Shown here in pieces: positions 9,838-21,800 of a stretch of 64,000 bases of DNA. Both the position numbers and the translations under genes were made by a program. Source of the stretch: Halichondria panicea (Eukaryota > Porifera > Demospongiae > Suberitida > Halichondriidae); the NCBI RefSeq assembly GCF_963675165.1, contig NC_087377.1, positions 15,062,198-15,126,197 on the forward strand. Reading direction: 5' to 3'. Under the pieces are notes generated by a model. It worked only from the letters and a program-made list of their open reading frames with translations, was not told the DNA's origin and did not search any database. Each line of letters starts with the position of its first letter. Position 1 is the first letter of the stretch.

Positions 9838-12800
9838 ATGACCTACAGAATTGCTACTTTGACCCTGTCAATAGTCATAATCACATTTGCTCACAAGAAA
9901 GCATTCTGTAATGCCCAAATCACAGGTAGGACTGAGTTTTTGTATATATATGTATGTAGTAGTCTTGAATTGTCCATTGATCGTAGATGTGACCTTATCA
10001 AGTGCTGGAAACAAATTCGCCATTGGTTTTCTTAGAAATTTTGGTCCAGGAGATAATGATTTGTTTTTGTTCATCACAAACCCAGAGTCAAGTGCTGTCA
10101 GTTTCACAGTCACTCCAACTAATCTTAGTGGGAGCGTTTCTATCTCCTCTTCTGCTACACTAAACATTTCTTCCAGTTTTGAAGTTTTATCTGTCACTGA
10201 AAGAAACAAGGGGATTATCGTTGAAGCTGGCGGAAGTGTCAATGTGTATGGAATTTCTTTTGGTATTCTTAGTACAGATGCCTATTTAGCATTACCCTGT
10301 ATTATAATGGCTGTGGATGAGTATGAATATTATGGACTCTCCTATTACACCATTAGTAGTAGCCGTCCTAGTGTTGTTTTGTTAGTAGCTTGTGAAAATG
10401 GAACTGTTGTCAAGTACGATTCTTCAACAATAACACTCAATAGTATGGAAACCTATCAGATTGAAAGTGATAATGATCTCACAGGAACAAGAATAACTAG
10501 CTCCAAACCTTTGTCTGTGTTTAGTGGATCTGATTGTGCTAGTGTTCCTCAAAGTATAAGGTTGTGTGATCACCTGGTTGAACAAGTGCCTCCGACTGTG
10601 ACATGGGGCTCAAAATTCCTTGTAGCATCTCTCGAGGGTAGATCTTCTGGTGAACGTATTCGTGTTCTTAGTGCCCGAGCAGCAAGTGTAGCTGTGAACT
10701 GCAACACTGGGGTGTCTGTTGGTGAATTCCAGTTACAAAGTGGAGGGAGCTTCAGAGAATTTCAAATCCGTATTAACAGTTTCTGTAGCATTGAATCAAC
10801 TTCTCCAGTACTGGTTGCCCAGTATGCATATGGTGGTAACAGTGATGGCGTGGGAGACCCATTTATGATGATAATCCCTCCAATTGAGCAGTTTACAAAC
10901 AACTATTTAGTTGAAGTGCTTTCTATTTTCGCCTCCAACTATGTCACGATATATATTGCTTCTGAGTTTTTTCAAACAGCGCAAATATTATTAGACAATT
11001 CTGTTGTTACTGGCTGGAGGAATGTTCTCTGTTCAAGTGGAGAAGTGTGTGGCCACATCAGTAAAACAAGTGTGTCTGCTGGAACTCATTCTATCCGCCA
11101 TCAAAACAGCTCAGCTGTTCTAGGTGTTTCAGTGTACGGACTCAATACAAATAGTTCTTACGGTTACCCTGGAGGCATGAGATTATCTCCCATACAATGT
11201 AACTGTGGTCAAAATTCTATTTGTTTGAATAACATGGGGAAATTTAACTGTAGTTGCTTGAATGGATTTGGTGCCTTATTTTCTGGAAGTGATGAAATTG
11301 TCTGTAAAGGTAGGTCGAGTGTTCAAATGTTATTTTACTGATAGTGTCTGTTCACCATAGCCATAACTTGTCCTCCCACATTCGCTCCAATCAATGGATC
11401 TGTGACATACAATTCTACTGCTGATGAAAACGACACCTATGCCTTTGATGTAGTGGCCTACTACAACTGTGACACTGGGTACTCTCTGGTTGGTGACAGC
11501 ACAAGAACTTGCACTGGAAATAGAAACAGCAATGTTGGTGCATTTGATGGACTATCTCCAAATTGTGAAGGTACAATATAGCATAGGTACTCACACATGA
11601 ATTCCTTTTTATGATCATTTCTGCTACAGCTATAACATGCCCTCCACTTTCTAATCCAACCAACGGCTCCGTTTTTTATTCGAATGTGCCTGGTCAAAAT
11701 AACTGCTACGATTTCAATGTAATGGCTACCTACAATTGTGACACTGGGTTTTCTCTGGTTGGTGATCAAACAAGGACGTGTACTGGAGATGGCAACAGCA
11801 CTACTGGTGCTTTTAATAGAGTGTCTCCAATTTGTAAACGTAAGTTCATACTTCTGTTTTGAAAATTTAAAACTCCCTTCAATCTCCTTTCAGCCATAAC
11901 ATGCCCCGCTCTGCTCTTTCCGAACAATGGCAGTATTGATTTTGGTGGAGCCTCACCAGAAGAAAACAGCACCTATGCTTTTAATGTGGTTGCTACCTAC
12001 AATTGTGACACTGGGTTTTCTCTTGTTGGTGATCAAACAAGGACGTGTACTGGAGATGGCAACAGCACTACTGGTGCTTTTGATAGATTGTCTCCAACTT
12101 GTGAACGTAAGTGCATACTTTTATTTTGATATCTAAAAACTCCCTTCATCTCCTTCCAGCCATAACATGCCCCGCTCTGCTCTTCCCAAACAACGGCAGT
12201 ATTGATTTTGGTGGAGCCTCACATGATGAAAACAGCACCTATGCATTTAATACGGTTGCTAGCTACAATTGTGACACTGGGTTTTCTCTGGTTGGTGATC
12301 AAACAAGGACGTGTATTGGAGATGGCAACAGCACTACTGGTGCTTTTAATAGAGTGTCTCCAACTTGTGAACGTAAGTTCATACTTCTGTTTTGAAAATT
12401 TAAAACTCCCTTCAATCTCCTTCCAGCCATAACATGCCCCGCTCTGCTCTTTCCGAACAATGGCAGTATTGATTTTGGTGGAGCCTCACCAGAAGAAAAC
12501 AGCACCTATGCTTTTAATGTGGTTGCTACCTACAATTGTGACACTGGGTTTTCTCTTGTTGGTGATCAAACAAGGACGTGTACTGGAAATAGCAACAGCA
12601 CTACTGGAGCTTTTGATAGATTGTCTCCAACTTGTGAACGTAAGTGCATACTTCTATTTTGAGAATCTAAAAACTCCTTCCTATCTCCTTCCAGCCATAA
12701 CGTGCCCCGCTCTGCTCTTCCCAAACAACGGAAGTATTGATTTTGGTGGAGCCTCACATGATGAAAACAGCACCTATGCATTTAATACGGTTGCTAGCTA

Positions 12801-15800
12801 CAATTGTGACACTGGGTTTTCTCTGGTTGGTGATCAAACAAGGACGTGTACTGGAGATGGCAACAGCACTACTGGTGCTTTTAATAGAGTGTCTCCAACT
12901 TGTGAACGTAAGTTCATACTTCTGTTTTGAAAATTTAAAACTCCCTTCAATCTCCTTCCAGCCATAACATGCCCCGCTCTGCTCTTTCCGAACAATGGCA
13001 GTATTGATTTTGGTGGAGCCTCACCAGAAGAAAACAGCACCTATGCTTTTAATGTGGTTGCTACCTACAATTGTGACACTGGGTTTTCTCTTGTTGGTGA
13101 TCAAACAAGGACGTGTACTGGAAATAGCAACAGCACTACTGGAGCTTTTGATAGATTGTCTCCAACTTGTGAACGTAAGTGCATACTTCTATTTTGAGAA
13201 TCTAAAAACTCCTTCCTATCTCCTTCCAGCCATAACGTGCCCCGCTCTGCTCTTCCCAAACAACGGAAGTATTGATTTTGGTGGAGCCTCACATGATGAA
13301 AACAGCACCTATGCATTTAATACGGTTGCTAGCTACAATTGTGACACTGGGTTTTCTCTGGTTGGTGATCAAACAAGGACGTGTACTGGAGATGGCAACA
13401 GCACTACTGGTGCTTTTAATAGAGTGCCTCCAATTTGTGAAGGTGAGGTGAAGAAGATCATAAAACAATGCCTTTATTTTCTATACAGTCATTACCTGCC
13501 CTCCCTTGAACAGTACTACCAATGGCAGTGTGATCTATAATGTTGAGAGTGATGATTTAGAGTTTGGAACACAGGCTATCTATAGCTGTGACACTGGGTT
13601 TTCTTTGGTTGGTAAGAACACAACGACTTGCACTGGAGATGGTAGTAGCACTATTGGTGTTTTTGATGGGACGGCTCCAACTTGTGAACGTGAGAGCACG
13701 ATTACATTGTTGGAAATGTTTAACCCTTACATCAATCTCCAGCCATAACTTGCTCTGGTGTAAGCTCACCATACAACGGTAGCATTGAGTTCGGAGGAGC
13801 ATTACCTGATGAAAACAGCAACTATGCCTTTGATGTGATGGCTACCTACAGATGTGACACTGGGTTTTCTCTGGTTGGTAATAGTACAAGGACATGTACT
13901 GGAGATGGTAGTAGCACTACTGGTGAATTCGGTGGAGTGACTCCAACTTGTGAAGGTAGTTGCATTAATTATTCTGTTATAAGATGTGTTTATAACCTTT
14001 ACCCTCCAGCAATAACTTGTTCTGCTGCGCCCTCACCAAACAACGGCAGAACTGACTTCAGTGGATCCTCAGCTGAAAACGACACCTATGCCTTTGATGT
14101 GGTGGCTACCTACAGTTGTGACACTGGGTTTTATCTGGTTGGTAATAGCTCGAGAACATGTACTGGAGATGGTAGTAGTACTACTGGTGCTTTTGATGGC
14201 GAAGCACCATTTTGTGAAGGTGAGTTAATTTTTTTATTGAAGTTTGCGTTATAAATGAGTTGGCTGACCCTTTTGATTGGTACAGGTATAACTTGCCATC
14301 TTATGACAAGTCCAAACAACGGAACAATTTCTTACAATACCACATCAAATACATTCAGCATAATACACTTTAATGAAACGGCTACTTACAAGTGTGACCC
14401 TGGTTTTTCTCTAATTGGTAACAACTCAAGGACGTGTACTGGCGATGGCAGTAGCATTATTGGTGCTTTTGATGGAAAAACTCCATCTTGTGAACGTGAG
14501 TCTATGCATGCTTTTGTTGATGGATATTTTAGTTACTGTCTCGATCCCACCAGCCATAACCTGTCCCACTGTGCCGTCACTAAACAACGGCAATATTACA
14601 TTCGGCGGAGCTTCACCTGATGAAAACGGCACCTATGCTTTTAATGTAATGGCTACCTACAGCTGTGACACTGGATTTTCTCTGATTGGTAACACCACAA
14701 GGAATTGCTTTGGAGATGGCAGTAGCATTATTGGTGATTTTGATGGGTCGGCACCATTGTGCGAAGGTAATTTACTACTTTAATGTTTGGAAAAGTAGAT
14801 ATTTTCTTGTATTTTAACAGCAATAACATGTTCTCCTCTTGCTGACTTAAATAACGGGACTACAGTCTATTCTGCTGACGCTGATGGTTTGGGAAATTAT
14901 GTGTTCAATGTGACGGCTAACCACAGTTGTGACACCGGTTTTTTTCTGGTTGGTGACAGCTCAAAGACTTGCACTGGAGATGGCAGTAGCATTACTGGTG
15001 CTTTTGATGGAGAGGCTCCAACTTGTGAACGTTAGTGTAGATGTAGATGAGAGAGAAATATTTTTAGCATGTACATGCATACACGTTCACGTATGAGCAC
15101 TCTTAATAATTATAACTGAATAAGGTAACTTATATCTTTTGTATAACACAAACTCCACATTGCACTTATATATCTCAAATCACGTAGCTGCCAAGTGTCC
15201 TGCACTGACTGTGATTAACGGTCTAATCAGCTATACTCCGGACATTTCTGCTGACTTTGACGTTGGTACGCAAGCCTATCATGATTGTGACTATGGCTAC
15301 ACTCTGTCTGGAGCCACTGTGCTCACTTGTACTCAAGGCAACCCGAATGACATCACCGGTGTTTGGGATCTACCTTTTCCTACTTGTGATTGTGAGTGAA
15401 ATAAGCTTTTTGGTTTCCCGTCACGTGCGTATGTACAACTATGAGTGTGTTTGCAGAGATTGGCAATGAAAAGTTAAGTCATGAAAATTATTTACCTCGA
15501 GATATATCCGGTTGTAAGACTGTAAGAATTCTATTGTGTGTGTTCCAGAAAAACTACTAATGCATTCAAACTTTTCTTGTTTTACTTTCTGTTTTCTCCA
15601 GTGGACCCTCCTGTGATCACTTTGCAGCCGATGAGTACAGGAGTGGGGGAGGGTGCTAGTGTCACTTTTAATGTATCAGCATCTTCGGGGGATGGTATTC
15701 TCAACTATCAGTGGCTGAAGAATGGGTTTCAGATACCAGGAGAAACATCCTCCACTCTGGTACTCTCTTCTGTCATGGATGATGATGAGGGAGCTTATAG

Positions 15801-18800
15801 TGTCAATGTCACCAACAGCCTCTTGTCAACCTCATCCGATATTGCTACACTGACAGTTGGTAAGTATAATAATTATGTTATCTCAAGAATGTTGTAAACT
15901 ATTTTTAATCAACGTACAGTCATCACCTGCCCTCCGTTGACTATTCCTTCCAATGGTTCTGTAACATACAATTCTACTGCGGATGAAAATGGCAACTATG
16001 CATTTAGCGTGGTAGCTACCTACAGTTGTGACACTGGGTTTTTTCTTGTTGGTGACAACTCAACAACTTGCATTGGAGTTAGAAATAGCACTACTATTGG
16101 TGTATTTGATGGATTAGCTCCAATCTGTGAAGGTATAATAATTATTTATATACCTTAATTAAGGTGACATATTTTCGCGAGTATTAATTTCTGCTATTTC
16201 TGCGAATGAGAGTAAAGCCGCAAAAATGTGTTCTCGCAGATAATTGGAAGATGCAACAAATCTCATTAAAACCACTTGTGAGTAATTAGAAACGCTATAT
16301 GTGTAATTTCACAACTTGAAGGATTTAAATACCAGCAAAATGAGTTAAACAGTGAAAACGCAAACAATCTACCTGTGAAAATATGTCACATAATCATTTA
16401 TGGGCTCACTCAACATTATTTGGGCTATACCTTGGTATAAAAAGTCACAATTCATGAATATAATTAAGCCTCTATAATGACATCAATATTATGGTTACAT
16501 TCCATTCCACATAATTAAGTGTAACATATAATTATGTCACTACTGTAACCAATGTAACATCAACCACCACTGTAACAACTGCAACAACTGTAACACCAGT
16601 CACCACTGTAACGCTAGTCACAACTCACCACTGTAACAACTGTAACAACTGTAACGCTAGTCACCACTGTAACAACTGTAACAACTGTAACACTTGTCAC
16701 CACTGTAACGCTAGTCACCACTGTAACAACTGGTAGCACTTGTCACCACTGTCACCACTGTAACAACTGTAACACTTGTCACCACAGTAACAACTGTAAC
16801 ACTAGTCACAACTGTAACGACTGTAACACTTGTCACCACTATAACAACTGTAACAACTGTAACGCTAGTCACCACTGTAACAACTGTAACACTAGTCACA
16901 ACTGTAACAACTGTAACACTTGACTACTGTAACAACTGTAACACTTGTCACAACTGTAACAACTATAACGCTAGTCACCACTGTAACAACTGTAACACTT
17001 GTCACCACTCTAACAACTGTAACACTAGTCACAACTGTAACAACTGTAACACTTGTCACCACTGTAACACTAGTCACCACTGTAACAATTGTAACACTTG
17101 TCACCACTGTAACAACTGTAACACTAGTCACAACTGTAACACATGTCACCACTGTAACGACTGTAACACTTGTCACAACTGTAACAACTGTAACACTAGT
17201 CACCACTGTAACAACTGTAACGCTAGTCACCACTGTAACAACTGTAACACTTGTCACCACTGTAACAACTGTAACACTTGTCACCACTATAACACTAGTC
17301 ACCACTGTAACAATTGTAACACTTGTCACCACTGTAACAACTGTAACACTAGTCACAACTGTAACAACTGTAACGCTAGTCACCACTGTAACAACTGTAA
17401 CACTAGTCACAACTGTAACACTAGTCACCACTGTAACAATTGTAACACTTGTCACCACTGTAACAACTGTAACACTAGTCACAACTGTAACAACTGTAAC
17501 GCTAGTCACCACTCTAACAACTGTAACACTTGTCACCACTGTAACAACTGTAACACTAGTCACAACTGTAACACTAGTCACCACTGTAACAATTGTAACA
17601 CTTGTCACCACTGTAACAACTGTAACACTAGTCACAACTGTAACAACTGTAACGCTAGTCACCACTCTAACAACTGTAACACTTGTCACAACTGTAACAA
17701 CTGTAACGCTAGTCACCACTCTAACAACTGTAACACTAGTCACAACTGTAACAACTGTAACGCTAGTCACCACTGTAACAACTGTAACACTTGTCACAAC
17801 TGTAACAACTGTAACGCTAGTCACCACTCTAACAACTGTAGCACTAGTCACAACTGTAACAACTGTAACACCAGTCACCACTGTAACAACTGTAACACTA
17901 GTCACAACTGTAACAACATGCCACCACTGTAACATCTGTAACGCTAGTCACAACTGTAACACTTGTCACCACTGTAACACATGCAACAACTGTAACACTA
18001 GTTCTTATAGTACTTATAGTCTATAGTGGTGCCAGACTAAAGTGTTACAGTAGTGACGTGTGTTGCATTGGTGACATGTGTTACAGTTGTTACAGTGGTG
18101 ACAGATGTTACAGTTGTTACAGTGGTGACATGTGTTACAGTTGACAGTTGTTACATTTGTGACTAGTGTTACAAGTGCTACAGTTGTTACAGTTGTGACT
18201 GGTGTTACAGTGGTGGCTGGTGTTACAGTTGTTACAGTGGTGACGTGTGTTGCATTGGTGACTAGCGTTACAGTGGTGACATGTGTTACAGTTGTTACAG
18301 TGGTGACAAGTGTTACAGTTGTTACAGTGGTGACAAGTGTTACAGTTGTTACAGTTGTGACTAGTATTACAGTGGTGACAAGTGTTACAGTTGTTACAGT
18401 GGTGACTGGTGTTACAGTTGTTACAGTGGTGACTGGTGTTACAGTTGTTACAGTGGTGACAAGTGTTACAGTTGTTACACTTGTGACTAGTGTTACAGTG
18501 GTGACAAGTGTTACAGTTGTTACAGTTGTGACTAGTGTTACAGTGGTGACAAGTGTTACAGTTGTTACAGTGGTGACTGGTGTTACAGTTGTTACAGTGG
18601 TGACTGGTGTTACAGTTGTTACAGTGGTGACAAGTGTTACAGTTGTTACAGTGGTGACTGGTGTTACAGTTGTTACAGTTGTTACTAGTGTTACAGTGGT
18701 GACAAGTGTTACAGTTGTTACAGTGGTGACTAGCGTTACAGTTGTTACAGTGGTGACATGTGTTGCATTGGTGACATGTGTTACAGTTGACAGTTGTTAC

Positions 18801-21800
18801 ATTTGTGACTAGTGTTACAAGTGCTACAGTTGTTACAGTTGTGACTGGTGTTACAGTGGTGGCTGGTGTTACAGTTGTTACAGTGGTGACGTGTGTTGCA
18901 TTGGTGACTAGCGTTACAGTGGTGACATGTGTTGCATTGGTGACATGTGTTACAGTTGTTATAGTGGTGACAAGTGTTACAGTTGTTACAGTGGTGACAA
19001 GTGTTACAGTTGTTACACTTGTGACTAGTGTTACAGTGGTGACAAGTGTTACAGTTGTTACAGTTGTGACTAGTGTTACAGTGGTGACAAGTGTTACAGT
19101 TGTTACAGTGGTGACTGGTGTTACAGTTGTTACAGTGGTGACTGGTGTTACAGTTGTTACAGTGGTGACAAGTGTTACAGTTGTTACAGTGGTGACTGGT
19201 GTTACAGTTGTTACAGTTGTTACTAGTGTTACAGTGGTGACAAGTGTTACAGTTGTTACAGTGGTGACTAGCGTTACAGTTGTTACAGTGGTGACATGTG
19301 TTGCATTGGTGACATGTGTTACAGTTGACAGTTGTTACATTTGTGACTAGTGTTACAAGTGCTACAGTTGTTACAGTTGTGACTGGTGTTACAGTGGTGG
19401 CTGGTGTTACAGTTGTTACAGTGGTGACGTGTGTTGCATTGGTGACTAGCGTTACAGTGGTGACATGTGTTGCATTGGTGACATGTGTTACAGTTGTTAT
19501 AGTGGTGACAAGTGTTACAGTTGTTACAGTGGTGACAAGTGTTACAGTTGTTACAGTTGTGACTAGTGTTACAGTGGTGACAAGTGTTACAGTTGTTACA
19601 GTGGTGACTGGTGTTACAGTTGTTACAGTGGTGACTAGCGTTACAGTTGTTACAGTGGTGACAAGTGTTACAGTTGTTACAGTGATGACTGGTGTTACAG
19701 TTGTTACAGTTGTTACTAGTGTTACAGTGGTGACAAGTGTTACAGTTGTTACAGTGGTGACTAGCGTTACAGTTGTTACAGTGGTGACTGGTGTTACAGT
19801 TGTTACAGTTGTTACAATTGTTACAGTGCTGACAGATGTTACAGTTGTTACAGTGGTGACATGTGTTACAGTTGTTACAGTGGTGACTAGCGTTACAGTG
19901 GTGACATGTGTTGCATTGGTGACATGTGTTACAGTTGTTACAGTGGTGACAAGTGTTACAGTTGTTACAGTTGTGACTAGTGTTACAGTTGTTACAGTGG
20001 TGACTAGCGTTACAGTGGTGACATGTGTTACAGTGGTGACAAGTGTTACAGTTGTTACAGTGGTGACTGGTGTTACAGTTGTTACAGTGGTGACTAGTGT
20101 TACAGTTGTTACAGTGGTGACATGTGTTGCATTGGTGACATGTGTTACAGTTGTTACAGTGTTGACAGATGTTACAGTTGTTACAGTGGTGACTAGCGTT
20201 ACAGTGGTGACATGTGTTGCATTGGTGACATGTGTTACAGTTGTTACAGTGTTGACAGATGTTACACTTGTTACAGTGGTGACTAGCGTTACAGTGGTGA
20301 CAAGTGTTACAGTTGTTACAGTTGTTACAATTGTTACAGTTGTTACAATGTTGACAGATGTTACAGTTGTTACAGTGGTGACATGTGTTACAGTTGTTAC
20401 AGTGGTGACTGGTGTTACAGTTGTTACAGTAGTGACATAATTATATGTTACACTCCATGCGTACGTACACTTATTGGAATGGAATGTAACCATAATATTG
20501 ATGCCTATACCCTCATTATAGAGGTTTAATTATATTCATGAATTGTGACTTTTTATACCAAGGTATAGCCATTATTTGTGTGTGCATTTCTTTTATAAAT
20601 AATTTCTACAGCCATAACATGCCCACCACTTTCCAATCCATCCAACGGTTCTCTGTCTTATTCGAATGTGCCTGATCAAAACAACAGCTACGGTTTCAAT
20701 GTCGAGGTTACCTACAGTTGTGATACTGGGTTTGCTTTGGTGGGTAACAAGACAAGGACTTGCACTGGAGATGGCAGTAGCACTAATGGTACATTTAGTG
20801 GAAGTGATCCAACTTGTGAACGTGAGTGAGACTAATATGATCTGTTTCAGCTTCTAAAGAATTTGTCCTATGTAGCCATAATCTGTCCTCCTTTGACAAG
20901 CCCAACCAATGGCTCGATGTCTTATGGTGGAGTTGCTACTGATGTAAATGGCAACTTTACGTTCAATGTAATGGCTACCTACAGTTGTGACACTGGGTTT
21001 GCTCTGGTTGATAACAGCTCAAGGATTTGCACTGGAGACGGGATGAGTGTCAATGGTGGCTTTAATGGAACAGCTCCAACTTGTGACCGTGAGAGCTCTT
21101 CACACACTTAATTTGCAACTGTAAACTTTCTCTCCAACTGTCTACAGCTATAACCTGCCCTGCTGTGGCAGCGCCTAGTAGTGGCAGTATTGACTTTGGT
21201 GGAGCCTCATCTGATGGAAACAGCAACTATGCTTTTGATATGGTAGCTAATTACAATTGTGATAATGGATTTTCTCTGATTGGTAATAGCTCGAGGACGT
21301 GTACTGGAGATGGCGGTAGCACTACTGGTGCTTTTGATGGAGCAGCTCCAACTTGTGAACGTAAGCGCACACTTCTGTTATTGGACACAAATTATAACTC
21401 CCCTATAACAATCCACCCAGCTATAACTTGCCCTGGTGTGCTCATACCAAACAACGGTACTATTGACTTTGGTGGCGCCTCACATGATGAAAATGGCACC
21501 TATATTTTTGCTGTGGTGGCTACCTACAGTTGTGACACTGGGTTTGCACTGGTTGGTAACAGCTCAAGGACTTGCACCGGAGATGGGATGAGTGTCAATG
21601 GTGGCTTTAATGGAACAGCTCCAACTTGTGACTGTGAGTGCTCTTCACACACTTAATTTGCAACTGTAAACCCTCTCTCCAACTGTCTACAGCTATAACC
21701 TGCCCTGCTGTGGCAGTGCCTAGTAATGGCAGTATTGACTTTGGTGGAGCCTCATCTGATGGAAACAGCAACTATGCTTTTGATGTGGTAGCTAATTACA

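Larger units (their letters stand above)
16433..20570. mobile_element. Foldback DNA element, 4.1 kb, hAT-like 8-bp target duplication
   Basis: The first 50 bp (GGCTATACCTTGGTATAAAA...) and the reverse complement of the last 50 bp differ at one position. Outside lie direct repeats ATTATTTG at 16425-16432 and 20571-20578. Inside the terminal repeats each arm is filled by a minisatellite, in one orientation from about 16535 to 18002 and the reverse complement from about 18037 to 20440, around a centre of about 35 bp. No transposase gene is present, so it is non-autonomous. An 8-bp duplication suggests the hAT group; the minisatellite-filled long inverted repeats resemble foldback (FB-type) elements. 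It sits in an intron of gene 3 between CCP exons. Confidence 0.85.

Noticed and set aside
12202-12432. Plus-strand frames reading LVEPHLMKTAP...TLGFLWLV in CCP exons, repeated many times
   Set aside because: Shifted-frame reading of CCP exons; the phase 1 CCP frame has the four cysteines and continuous splicing, this one does not.
11894-13442. CRISPR-like regular repeats
   Set aside because: The regular spacing comes from duplicated eukaryotic CCP exons and introns; repeat units are 535 bp and coding.
16711-20493. Very long open frames on both strands encoding VTVVTS or VTTVTL repeats, up to 570 codons
   Set aside because: They are by-products of a stop-free minisatellite built from 9-bp units, open on both strands, inside a foldback element; no start context, domain or codon signal supports a protein.
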